DNA of 44,099 nt. It comes from a virus. Each line of letters starts with the position of its first letter. Position 1 is the first letter of the stretch. A program made the position numbers and the translations under genes. The stretch lies in the IMG/VR virus record IMGVR_UViG_3300030419_000770, positions 1-44,099 of that record; one strand, given 5' to 3'. Shown piece by piece: positions 16,797 to 22,645 of this stretch. The notes under the pieces were generated by a model. It was not told the origin of the DNA. It made no database searches and saw only the letters and a list, made by a program, of their open reading frames with translations.

Positions 16797-17189
16797 ATGG
16801 CCGCAGCGAAGAAGGTAGCGAAAGCTACGACGAAGAAACCTACTGTCGCTAAGACAGTATCGAAAACACCCGCACCTGTTGTGAGTGTGCCTCTACCCGA
16901 GGCGTCCACTCGTGGCAGAGCGAGGAAGTTGTACAAGAAAACAACTAAGTCTATAAAAGATGTCGATAAGAAAACCCCACAGTTTCGTGGCTTGGGGAAT
17001 GCCTTAGAGGATATCGAAAGCAAGGAATTTGATAGACAATCATTTCCTATATCGCAACTTGTTGATCTCGCGGTTGAGGAGGGTCACTTAGATATGGCCC
17101 GTACCAAAAACCCCGAGAAACAGAAGAAGCGTATTGCTAACGAGTACACAAAAGACTTGTTGGCAGAGGGGCTCATAGAGCTTGTATAG
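16797..17189 (+). CDS. Histone H1-like basic early protein
   Basis: AAAGGAGA at 16783-16790 selects ATG 16797 (130 residues) over the upstream TTG frame extension. The N-terminal 35 residues are Ala/Lys/Thr/Pro-rich (AAAKKVAKATTKKPTVAKTV), like tails of histone H1-type and HU-tail proteins, and likely disordered and DNA- or RNA-binding. From about 75 to 130 is a more ordered part (FPISQLVDLAVEEGHLDMAR, KKRIANEYTKDLLAEGLIELV) that could be a small winged or helical DNA-binding domain. Single gene between promoter D and a terminator. A role in organising phage or host DNA is inferred only. Confidence 0.7.
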   Translation: MAAAKKVAKATTKKPTVAKTVSKTPAPVVSVPLPEASTRGRARKLYKKTTKSIKDVDKKTPQFRGLGNALEDIESKEFDRQSFPISQLVDLAVEEGHLDMARTKNPEKQKKRIANEYTKDLLAEGLIELV

Positions 17190-17196
17190 ACTAAAC

Positions 17197-17222
17197 GGGA
17201 GGCTTCGGCCTCCCCAGTTTTC
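17197..17222 (+). terminator. Rho-independent terminator-like hairpin
   Basis: Perfect stem GGGAGGC-TTCG-GCCTCCC (17197-17214) with a UUCG tetraloop, followed by CAGTTTTC. The T run is short (four), so termination may be partial. It separates the histone-like gene from the next group of small genes, which have no promoter of the family in front. Confidence 0.65.
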
Positions 17223-17232
17223 GGAGAAAAGT

Positions 17233-17397
17233 ATGAGAAAGAGTACAAGTTACCGAATTAAATCGGTCAAGGAAGCGGGAAACAGAACGACAGATCCCGA
17301 CATGAAAAAATACTGGGCAGACGTAGAGTCTTACCTAAGAACAGGATATTGGAGACGTGATGAAGTGTTAGGAACTCCAATAGCAGGTCGACTATGA
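17233..17397 (+). CDS. Small basic phage protein, unknown
   Basis: TCGGAGAAAAG precedes ATG 17233, giving 54 residues; the longer frame starting at 17182 would run through the terminator hairpin and is unlikely. Basic N-terminus (MRKSTSYRIKSVKEAGNR), then DMKKYWADVESYLRTGYWRR. It overlaps the next gene by 4 nt (ATGA). No family recognised. Confidence 0.6.
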   Translation: MRKSTSYRIKSVKEAGNRTTDPDMKKYWADVESYLRTGYWRRDEVLGTPIAGRL

Positions 17398-17768
17398 AAG
17401 CAAGAATAGTTGATGACGGTTCACTCGATACCATAGTCGAGTACAACGGAACAAGAAGAAGGTACAGCACAGACTATAGAAACTCCTTCGAATCAGACGG
17501 AGATTTTCTACAGAGTACGTTCAATGATTTTTACGACGCAGAAGGCGAGGAGCTAGACATACTCTACGAATTAATGGAAGGCGATGCAACAATATGTCCT
17601 GACCAAAAATGCGGAGAGTGGTTTAGTTTTGATAGACCTGATGAAGAGAAGTACAACGCGGTACAGTGTGACAAGTGTGGATGGTTCATGTTATTAACCA
17701 GGAAACTTCCTGAGATCCCACCGAACTTGCACCGACGAATAGTAGTAGACGCGGAGACAATGTATTAG
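17394..17768 (+). CDS. Zinc-ribbon phage protein
   Basis: The 124-residue product has a likely four-Cys zinc site: CPDQKC (C68 and C73) and CDKC (C92 and C95), separated by a loop. The N-terminal half has an acidic helical segment (FDYAEGEELDILYELMEG region). Such ribbons bind nucleic acid or protein; the target is unknown. It overlaps the previous gene as ATGA and is followed by an 83-nt non-coding leader. Confidence 0.7.
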   Translation: MKARIVDDGSLDTIVEYNGTRRRYSTDYRNSFESDGDFLQSTFNDFYDAEGEELDILYELMEGDATICPDQKCGEWFSFDRPDEEKYNAVQCDKCGWFMLLTRKLPEIPPNLHRRIVVDAETMY

Positions 17769-17851
17769 ACCGAAGCTACACCTTAGCTTTGTTAGCACGT
17801 ACCCGTCCGTGTGGTCGAAGACGGGCCTATCAATTCCAATGCAGGGGAAAT
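17769..17851 (+). ncRNA. Structured leader with possible H-type pseudoknot
   Basis: This 83-nt gap holds a hairpin AAGCTA-cacct-TAGCTT (17773-17789) and then a pseudoknot geometry: stem 1 CACG (17796-17799) with CGTG (17808-17811); the loop contains CCCGTC (17802-17807), which pairs with GACGGG (17820-17825). Loops are 2, 0 and 8 nt, which suits an H-type fold. Helices of 4 and 6 bp can occur by chance in 83 nt, so the call is weak. The next ATG is 26 nt downstream of the last helix. Confidence 0.3.
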
Positions 17852-18160
17852 ATGGATATAGAAATTAGAAAGAATGTACCGCTTCCAGACTCACGTGAGG
17901 GAGGATCGCTTCCTCCAGGACGCAGCAAGTCTAAATTACGAGTCGCTGTTGAACAATTAGAGGTTGGTGACTCGTTTGAAATGGGACCGTATACCAGCCG
18001 TAAAGTTGCGGAAAAAATGAGAGCGAAAGTTATTCGATGTATGGTGCATCACAAGCGTCGCCCTGATTCGAAAGACGTCAGACACAAAAAATTAGCCACT
18101 CGGCTAAGACAAGATGAAGATAATGGCCAGTTTTATCTAGGGGCATGGAGAACTCAATGA
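17852..18160 (+). CDS. Small basic phage protein, possible DNA-binding, unknown
   Basis: AGGGGAAAT lies before ATG 17852 (102 residues); a longer open frame from 17789 has no ribosome binding site and covers the structured leader. The middle segment, VAVEQLEVGDSFEMGPYTSRKVAEKMRAKVIR, reads as a short strand followed by helices; the C-terminal part is basic (HHKRRPDSKDVRHKKLATRLR). VEQLEVGDSF resembles small phage proteins with a MarR/AbrB-like or nucleic-acid-binding role, but no family is assigned. Confidence 0.65.
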   Translation: MDIEIRKNVPLPDSREGGSLPPGRSKSKLRVAVEQLEVGDSFEMGPYTSRKVAEKMRAKVIRCMVHHKRRPDSKDVRHKKLATRLRQDEDNGQFYLGAWRTQ

Positions 18161-18396
18161 AGAGAACAGAACAGGCGATTCGTGAGTACATCGCTGAGAA
18201 CGAAGATGTTCTCAAACAACGAGTGGTTAAGATATTTATCGAAGAAATAGCAACATCTGTGTTCTGTACCGAACATGGAAAGATAGGATTAGGTGAGAGT
18301 ATTTATCTACAATGGTCGCAAGAAATTCTCGACGACATAGAAGACATAGTAAAAGAAGTTTTAGACTTTGACGAGGACCCCACGGTCTCGGCTTAG
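18157..18396 (+). CDS. Small acidic helical phage protein, unknown
   Basis: Start ATG 18157 overlaps the previous stop as ATGA with GGAGA upstream (79 residues); ATG 18145 is an alternative. The product is helical and acidic at its end (SQEILDDIEDIVKEVLDFDEDP). Its TAG stop (18394-18396) lies inside promoter E. No family recognised. Confidence 0.65.
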   Translation: MKRTEQAIREYIAENEDVLKQRVVKIFIEEIATSVFCTEHGKIGLGESIYLQWSQEILDDIEDIVKEVLDFDEDPTVSA

Positions 18397-18456
18397 TGCT
18401 TTACTTTCAGGTAGTCCCTAAGTAAAGTATAAATTGGCGCGGCCTACGGGCCGTAG
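18393..18456 (+). promoter_or_regulatory. Promoter E with leader hairpin
   Basis: TTAGTGCTTTACTTTC starts at 18393 and contains the stop codon of the upstream gene. TTTACT (18400-18405), 17 bp, TAAAGT (18423-18428). CTTTAC and GTAAAG form an inverted repeat. A GC-rich leader hairpin lies at 18440-18456 (CGGCC-TACG-GGCCG or the alternative CTACG-GGC-CGTAG). AAAGGAG precedes ATG 18480. Confidence 0.75.
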
Positions 18457-18479
18457 ACTATAACGAGAAAGGAGAAAGT

Positions 18480-19043
18480 ATGAAAACATTTCTTGCAAGT
18501 GAGTTCAAGGATCGCATCCTGCGACCTTATTACCTAGAAGCGTGTAACTTTTCGACACACCACACCAGTGCGATGTGCGACTACGGTAGACACGCATTCG
18601 AAGCAGTAAGCAGTTACATCCTATCGAAAGATCAGGAAGAGTTCCAGCACATCATGTCAGGTATGTACATGGAAGCAGTGTTCTACAGTATTGTATCGCC
18701 TGCCGATATCCTGCCTGACAACAAGGGTATGTCGCTTGTACGAGAGTACAAGATCGGCGGTTCGATAGTCGACCGTCTTAAACACTTTAGCGACTGGCTT
18801 TACGCGAAGTCTATAGACACTAATGAACATAACCGCGATCAGTTCAGTGTTTACTACATAGGGTTCAACGAGAAGCTGCAGCAGTCAGGTGTGTTCGACA
18901 GTACTTACGATACTCAAGACAAGAGTATCTTCGACCACGAGCCTGAGACCAGTTTGCTAGAAGACGTTGAGAATATGAAGAACCTAGCTGACGAGTTCAT
19001 GAAAGATGCAGATAAGTTTGTAGAGGAACAGCGTGCCAAGTAG
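18480..19043 (+). CDS. Early phage protein, unknown
   Basis: A 187-residue protein, first behind promoter E with AAAGGAGAAAGT. Predicted mostly helical: FKDRILRPYYLEACNF, HAFEAVSSYILSKDQEEFQHI, a middle VREYKIGGSIVDRLKHFSDWL, and a terminal acidic coiled coil (LLEDVENMKNLADEFMKDAD). No catalytic motif recognised. Overlaps the next gene by 11 nt. Confidence 0.7.
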   Translation: MKTFLASEFKDRILRPYYLEACNFSTHHTSAMCDYGRHAFEAVSSYILSKDQEEFQHIMSGMYMEAVFYSIVSPADILPDNKGMSLVREYKIGGSIVDRLKHFSDWLYAKSIDTNEHNRDQFSVYYIGFNEKLQQSGVFDSTYDTQDKSIFDHEPETSLLEDVENMKNLADEFMKDADKFVEEQRAK

Positions 19044-19275
19044 ATACAAGATGCTCCCAAACAGAAAAAGGCCGGAACCACCATTCCGGCCACTGCAACG
19101 TAAACCACAACCTGAGTGGCAGTCACGAGCCGACTACCCTTCGCGTGAGCCTACGACTCATGCTACGGGGAAAGTCGAATCACGACCGCTTGCGAATGCG
19201 ACGATTGCACCTGCGTACAACAAAGGCGCGTATCAGGTTATTCCAGACTCAGACATTAAATTTATAGGAAGATAA
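19033..19275 (+). CDS. Small Pro/Arg-rich phage protein, unknown
   Basis: GAGGAAC placed 7 nt before GTG 19033 supports this start; ATG 19051 is an alternative. The 80 residues are proline- and arginine-rich (NRKRPEPPFRPLQRKPQPEW) with a C-terminal AYNKGAYQVIPDSDIKFIGR that resembles the conserved end of a small marine-phage family (a Lys-Gly-x-tyr/met, then a short acidic strand). The first part contains a strong inverted repeat at 19070-19091 that looks like a minus-strand terminator. Confidence 0.55.
   Translation: MPSRYKMLPNRKRPEPPFRPLQRKPQPEWQSRADYPSREPTTHATGKVESRPLANATIAPAYNKGAYQVIPDSDIKFIGR
19065..19091 (-). terminator. Terminator-like hairpin on the minus strand, inside a small gene
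   Basis: GGCCGGAA-CCACCA-TTCCGGCC (19070-19091) is a perfect 8-bp stem. On the minus strand it is followed by TTTTT (complement of 19065-19069), the classic rho-independent layout; on the plus strand no T run follows. No minus-strand gene nearby needs it, so it may block antisense transcription or be a relic. Confidence 0.5.
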
Positions 19276-19287
19276 TCAGGAGCAATA

Positions 19288-19572
19288 ATGAAAACTACTA
19301 GATTTGACTCAGCAGATAAACTTACGTGGGAGCCTATCGCCGACGACGATACCCAACAAGCAATGGACGACTCGAGCGATATAGCCCTAGTTGTGGGAGA
19401 AACAATAGAATTTTCGAAACGACAGCATGCAGGTGATGTTCACGGTGCGATGGGACCAGTCGGATTATATATCTATACGATGGAAGATGACGATTGGGTA
19501 TATATAGCTCACTACATCAATGAGGTCGAGCACCAGTGTTTTTTATTTAGACATAGAAAAGGAGAAGAATGA
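19288..19572 (+). CDS. Small acidic phage protein, unknown
   Basis: A 94-residue acidic protein with CAGGAGC before ATG. A polar N-terminus is followed by an apparently beta-rich part (IALVVGETIEFSKRQHAGDV, VGLYIYTMEDDDWVYIAHYI). No family recognised. It overlaps the next gene by 4 nt (ATGA). Confidence 0.65.
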   Translation: MKTTRFDSADKLTWEPIADDDTQQAMDDSSDIALVVGETIEFSKRQHAGDVHGAMGPVGLYIYTMEDDDWVYIAHYINEVEHQCFLFRHRKGEE

Positions 19573-19778
19573 AAATGGAAGAAGACCCTAACGGAAGATT
19601 CCTGGAACCAGTAAAACTGGAAAACTGTGTAATCTGTAAAGAAGCGATCGAACCCCAACGTACTCCGGAAGGTGACATTTTCTGGACTCACGGGCATAAT
19701 GCTAGACCCGTGGCAGAAGGACAGTGTTGTGACGATTGCAATTACTCGGTGGTGATACCAGCGAGACTAAGGGCATAA
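19569..19778 (+). CDS. Small putative zinc-finger phage protein
   Basis: The 69-residue product has CVIC (C20, C23), HGH (41-43) and CCDDC (C53, C54, C57), enough ligands for a zinc finger similar to small treble-clef-like phage proteins. It is joined to the previous gene by an ATGA overlap. After its stop comes a 244-nt non-coding stretch. Confidence 0.7.
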   Translation: MKMEEDPNGRFLEPVKLENCVICKEAIEPQRTPEGDIFWTHGHNARPVAEGQCCDDCNYSVVIPARLRA

Positions 19779-20022
19779 AGAAGGATCGATGCATCATTGA
19801 AACTGGCGAGTAGTAGCGTCTGTTGGAGATTCCTGCGGTTTATTCATAGCCGTTCTCGCCACCTGACCATCGCAGTATGTTGGTCAAGGAGAAAAAGGAG
19901 CGATGAAGTGCGTCTGCATCGGGGAGTAGTCTTACGGTGCGTTTGCTACTCTTGAATTTGACGTGAATCGCTCCGACTACTACACTAGAAACCAGTTCTA
20001 CTCGATAACTAAAGAGGTAAAA
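19779..20022 (+). ncRNA. Candidate structured non-coding RNA region
   Basis: No credible gene is seen here (ATG 19902 gives only eight codons; the minus-strand frame lacks a ribosome binding site). Three structures line up: a 7-bp stem TGGCGAG/CTCGCCA (19804-19810 with 19855-19861) enclosing smaller hairpins; TGACCA/TGGTCA (19864-19869 with 19881-19886); and an 8-bp stem GGAGCGAT/ATCGCTCC (19897-19904 with 19967-19974) closing a 78-nt element. Inside the last, GCATCG/CGGTGC (19916-19921, 19935-19940, one G-U) and GAGTAG/CTACTC (19924-19929, 19946-19951) interlock as a pseudoknot or as competing helices. It is not a tRNA: T-loop and D-loop consensus are missing. It may be a regulatory leader of the 20023 gene or a separate small RNA. 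Confidence 0.45.
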
Positions 20023-20205
20023 ATGGATAGCGAGGAGATAAATAAACAAGTCGAAGAGTTCCTCAAGAAGGGAGGATCGATCGAAAAAGTTCCTGCAGGA
20101 GCCAGTGCAGATAGGCCACTGAGCGAGAAGAAAAAGTTATTTGGATTGTCTAGTAGACGACCAGGATTCGACAGGGAGCGACTAGTATTAACACCGAAAG
20201 AATAA
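20023..20205 (+). CDS. Small phage protein, unknown
   Basis: AAAGAGGT precedes ATG 20023 (60 residues); the longer frame from 19963 would include the structured RNA. The segment INKQVEEFLKKGGSIEKVPAG is a pattern seen in many small phage proteins (helix, GG, short strand, basic-polar end). Followed by 41 nt without a clear gene, then promoter F. Confidence 0.6.
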   Translation: MDSEEINKQVEEFLKKGGSIEKVPAGASADRPLSEKKKLFGLSSRRPGFDRERLVLTPKE

Positions 20206-20246
20206 TAACTACAGGTACTCATAATACAGCTGTTGGGACTCGTCGT

Positions 20247-20330
20247 TTAGTGCTTTACTATCGGGTAGTCGCGGGTTAACCTAAACGTAGCCCCCGCGCC
20301 CGTAGGCGGGATTTTAGAAAGATAGAAAGG
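20247..20330 (+). promoter_or_regulatory. Promoter F with leader hairpin and shared leader
   Basis: TTAGTGCTTTACTATC starts at 20247; TTTACT (20254-20259), 17 bp, TAACCT (20277-20282). The leader has a stem CCCGC/GCGGG (20293-20297 with 20306-20310). From 20306 to 20330 the leader is identical over 25 nt to the leader of promoter G (complement of 22395-22419). The ATG follows at 20340 after AAAGGAAG. Confidence 0.72.
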
Positions 20331-20339
20331 AAGAAAGAA

Positions 20340-20717
20340 ATGAGAAATGCGTATGGACAACTCTTTATAGAGGGAACAGAGCTTATCGAACATTACTTGA
20401 GTGACGAGTTCTGGGTGTTGAGTGACCCTGAAGATTGGGGGGTTATTGAAAGACCTAAAGAAAAAGAGATTAGCGACCTTAACCTACACGAACTAAGCCC
20501 GACCATAGAAGAGTTTATAGTTGATTTAACTAAGCACGAAAACATCACAGATGTTGATCACAAAAACTTCGGCCCCATCGAAGTAGTTACATTCCACTGG
20601 CAAGACCCACGAGGAGAAGAATATCCAGGAATGTATTATAAATTCGACGTGTGGACGAACGGCCCCGCCACATACTATGAACCAACACGTTGGTACGATA
20701 CACCTTATTCAGGATAG
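20340..20717 (+). CDS. Early phage protein, unknown
   Basis: A 125-residue acidic protein, first gene after promoter F. It alternates short predicted strands and helices, e.g. IEEFIVDLTKHENITDVDH, then IEVVTFHWQDPRGEEYPG and a YYKFDVWTNGPATYYEP tail rich in aromatics. It is not visibly related to its minus-strand counterpart at 21958, although both are first genes behind copies of the same leader. Function unknown. Confidence 0.7.
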   Translation: MRNAYGQLFIEGTELIEHYLSDEFWVLSDPEDWGVIERPKEKEISDLNLHELSPTIEEFIVDLTKHENITDVDHKNFGPIEVVTFHWQDPRGEEYPGMYYKFDVWTNGPATYYEPTRWYDTPYSG

Positions 20718-20731
20718 AAAGGAGAAAGAAT

Positions 20732-21016
20732 ATGCCTAGAGAAGAAATCGAATGGGAATGGGAAGAAGCGTTCGACAAGTTCGGATTCGGGGACGGTGAC
20801 GGTTGGAACGGAACCGATATCGTAGCCGACTTTATTCAGGACAAGGGGTACGAGGTCGAGTGCGACCATTGGGGGATTCATAATTATATGATCTTCGACA
20901 TCAAACTAAGAGGCGAGTCGATCTACACCAAAGACGTTGATAAGGGTTACGATAACCCGCACGACTACTTACCTCGAGGCTTGGTCAAGAATTTGGAGGA
21001 GAAGTTTAGTGAATAA
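20732..21016 (+). CDS. Small acidic phage protein, unknown
   Basis: AAAGGAGAAAGA before ATG 20732 selects a 94-residue product. It is acidic with a Trp-rich start (EEIEWEWEEAFDKFGFGDGD) and a middle ATGY-like strand region (VADFIQDKGYEVECDHWG). It overlaps the next GTG-start gene by 8 nt. No family recognised. Confidence 0.65.
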   Translation: MPREEIEWEWEEAFDKFGFGDGDGWNGTDIVADFIQDKGYEVECDHWGIHNYMIFDIKLRGESIYTKDVDKGYDNPHDYLPRGLVKNLEEKFSE

Positions 21017-21218
21017 AAGACACGGATCCCCCCACGATCGAGGATCAGCCGATGCGTATTACCATCGGCCCCCCGACCCTCATTATTACAAAGGCGATAG
21101 TTATGCGTCGGATCGAGTTGAGAAGAAAGACATGAGCGACGAACAGAGAGCTGAATACTATCTCGGTTACAACGAAACGACCGCCCGTAAGGATTGGGGA
21201 GACTTTGATGAAGAATAG
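21009..21218 (+). CDS. Small polar phage protein, unknown
   Basis: GGAGGAG upstream of GTG 21009 and an 8-nt overlap with the previous gene select this 69-residue frame. It is rich in His, Tyr, Asp and Pro (RGSADAYYHRPPDPHYYKGD) with a short C-terminal helical end (MSDEQRAEYYLGYNETTARK). It is the last plus-strand gene before the convergent terminator. Confidence 0.6.
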   Translation: MNKRHGSPHDRGSADAYYHRPPDPHYYKGDSYASDRVEKKDMSDEQRAEYYLGYNETTARKDWGDFDEE

Positions 21219-21229
21219 GAGCAACGCAT

Positions 21230-21253
21230 AAAAAAGCCCGCTCAGTGGCGGGC
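21230..21253 (-). terminator. Strong rho-independent terminator for the minus-strand cluster
   Basis: GCCCGC-TCAGTG-GCGGGC (21236-21253); on the minus strand it is followed by TTTTTT (complement of 21230-21235). It closes the cluster that runs from promoter G down to the 21274 gene. On the plus strand no T run follows, so it is mainly directional. Confidence 0.88.
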
Positions 21254-21273
21254 TAATCTAGAACCGTGGTTCG

Positions 21274-21561
21274 TTAACAAATCTCTTTGTCTAGTTCTGC
21301 AAACCGTGGACATTTCTCACGTAGCTCTTCTCGTTCGAAGTCACTAACTTTCCAGCGTATCCCTGCTAACTTATCGCGAGGCGGGTGGACACTGTAAATG
21401 TCTCCGTTTCCACAAAAAGCGTAAAGTTCCGCATGATACCTGTCTTGTCTTCCTTCATATCCTGGTACGTTGATGTAGGTCAAACATACGTCTCGAGTCA
21501 CTTTAAGAAACCCGTCGTACCCTTGACCACCTTCGAGTATTTCGATGTTAACCGTTCGCAT
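21274..21561 (-). CDS. Small phage protein, unknown (minus strand)
   Basis: A 95-residue protein with AAGGAGGC before ATG 21561. It has a beta-rich start (MRTVNIEILEGGQGYDGFLK, VTRDVCLTYINVPGYEG), then HAELYAFCGNGDIYSVHPP and a charged C-terminal helix (FEREELREKCPRFAELDKEI). Its start overlaps the end of the 45-residue gene at 21548. No family recognised. Last gene before the terminator. Confidence 0.7.
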   Translation of the reverse strand: MRTVNIEILEGGQGYDGFLKVTRDVCLTYINVPGYEGRQDRYHAELYAFCGNGDIYSVHPPRDKLAGIRWKVSDFEREELREKCPRFAELDKEIC

Positions 21562-21685
21562 GAAGTGCCTCCTTCTCAGCTTCTAGTGCAGCACGTCTCT
21601 TGGCTGCGCGTCGCTTTCTTAGAAGTTCCATACCAACCGTTTTTCGGAAGGCGTTTTCGTTTCGCTTTTGTCTTTTCTTACTCAC
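21548..21685 (-). CDS. Short basic protein of 45 residues (minus strand)
   Basis: This frame starts with GTG at 21685, overlapping the TAG stop of the upstream gene (TAGTG), with GGGGAGAAA upstream, and ends 14 nt inside the next gene. The product MSKKRQKRNENAFRKTVGME continues as LLRKRRAAKRRAALEAEKEA: strongly basic with an Ala/Glu helical end. Coupled overlaps on both sides and a good ribosome binding site support a real gene despite its size. It may bind nucleic acid; function unknown. Confidence 0.65.
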   Translation of the reverse strand: MSKKRQKRNENAFRKTVGMELLRKRRAAKRRAALEAEKEALHANG

Positions 21686-21879
21686 TATATTTCTCCCCAT
21701 CCTGCAGATCGTAACCACGCATTATCTGCTTCGGCTAATGACTCGCGATGCTCTCGCTGTGATTCGCATTTCTCACACAGGATCATCTGACCGTATATTC
21801 CGGTCGATCCGCAACGGTACTCAACAATCTTATAGTCGTAGCCTTTTGGTACTGTAACCTCTATTCTGTTATCGCACAT
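21685..21879 (-). CDS. Small Cys-containing phage protein (minus strand)
   Basis: A 64-residue product with AAGGAAAAG before ATG 21879. CGSTGIYG and CEKC (C23, C35, C38) could form a partial zinc site; the C-terminal part is helical (REHRESLAEADNAWLRSAGW). Proteins with a strand followed by CGSTGIYG occur in marine phages; function unknown. Overlaps the next gene by one base. Confidence 0.65.
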   Translation of the reverse strand: MCDNRIEVTVPKGYDYKIVEYRCGSTGIYGQMILCEKCESQREHRESLAEADNAWLRSAGWGEI

Positions 21880-21957
21880 ATCTTTTCCTTTTTGTTAGTT
21901 AATGAAACGTAGTGTTTCCAAGAACGACCTCTTTTCAGAAGTCGCTCGGAGAACCAC

Positions 21958-22386
21958 TCAGATAATTTTAACTAGGTATGGATTACAGTGAGTGTCGTGA
22001 ATTATTCCTGTCATTCGAGTACTACCCGTATCAGGATCGCTCCACATAACAGTCTCCCACGTTCCTGGTTCCCCGTAGTCAGTTTCAAACCATCGCGTAA
22101 CTGTTACCGTTTCCGTAGGCGGTATCATTTTATACAGTGGCTTAAAGTTCATTTCAGCAAGGTCAGCGGCCTCGCCCCAATGATCTATTCTAGTACCGTA
22201 AGCAGGCGCGTCAGCGGGATAGTCTAATTCTATCAACCTTAACGACATAGTCTCGGAACGCAGTGGGTTCATTTCGTTAATCGTATTTTCGGGGTTAGCC
22301 AAAATATCAATCAACTCCCTACTAAACTTAGTAGTCGTAGTAGGTCTTTCGGAAAACATTTCCATGGTTATATCTTTTAGATCCAT
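21958..22386 (-). CDS. Phage protein, first of minus-strand cluster, unknown
   Basis: A 142-residue protein behind promoter G, with GAAAGGTAGAAAAA before ATG 22386. It has an N-terminal helix (FSRELIDILANPENTINEMN) and a mixed beta-rich remainder (VTVTRWFETDYGEPGTWETV, STRMTGIIHDTHCNPYLVKI). Position suggests an early gene. No family recognised. Confidence 0.7.
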   Translation of the reverse strand: MDLKDITMEMFSERPTTTTKFSRELIDILANPENTINEMNPLRSETMSLRLIELDYPADAPAYGTRIDHWGEAADLAEMNFKPLYKMIPPTETVTVTRWFETDYGEPGTWETVMWSDPDTGSTRMTGIIHDTHCNPYLVKII

Positions 22387-22394
22387 TTTTTCTA

Positions 22395-22482
22395 CCTTTC
22401 TATCTTTCTAAAATCCCGCCCGTGTAAAAGCGGGGCTAGCGTATAGTATAAAGTACCAAAACGCGCATAGTAAAGGACTAAA
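22395..22482 (-). promoter_or_regulatory. Promoter G (minus strand) with leader hairpin
   Basis: On the minus strand: TTAGTCCTTTACTATG from 22481, TTTACT (complement of 22469-22474), 18 bp, TATACT (complement of 22445-22450), the best -10 of the family. The leader has stem CCCGC/GCGGG (22430-22434 with 22415-22419) and shares 25 nt with promoter F's leader. It drives the 22386 to 21274 cluster. Confidence 0.72.
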
Positions 22483-22528
22483 GTGCTATTGGAAATGGCC
22501 GATTTATTACGGTTATTGTTCTATTTAG

Positions 22529-22645
22529 AAATAAAAACTTTTTTTATTTTTTCAACAGAATTGACTAATAGAGTAATAGAAGTAATAGAATCACGTTGAA
22601 AGTCTCGAGAACAGTGGATCTTGGTGAGTGTCAAAAGTAATAGAA
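22529..22645 (+). repeat. Right copy of inverted regulatory element (TAATAGA iterons)
   Basis: AAATAAAAACTTTTTT at 22529-22544; tandem TAATAGAG, TAATAGAAG, TAATAGAA at 22566-22590; AAAGTAATAGAA at 22634-22645. These match the minus-strand copy at 3392-3507 in sequence, order and spacing (38 nt and 66-67 nt). The two copies face away from each other and bracket the early region. Confidence 0.8.

Noticed and set aside
19897-19974. tRNA-like closed stem (8 bp, 78 nt)
   Set aside because: The acceptor-like stem is present but the D-loop GG, anticodon arm and TTCRA T-loop are missing.
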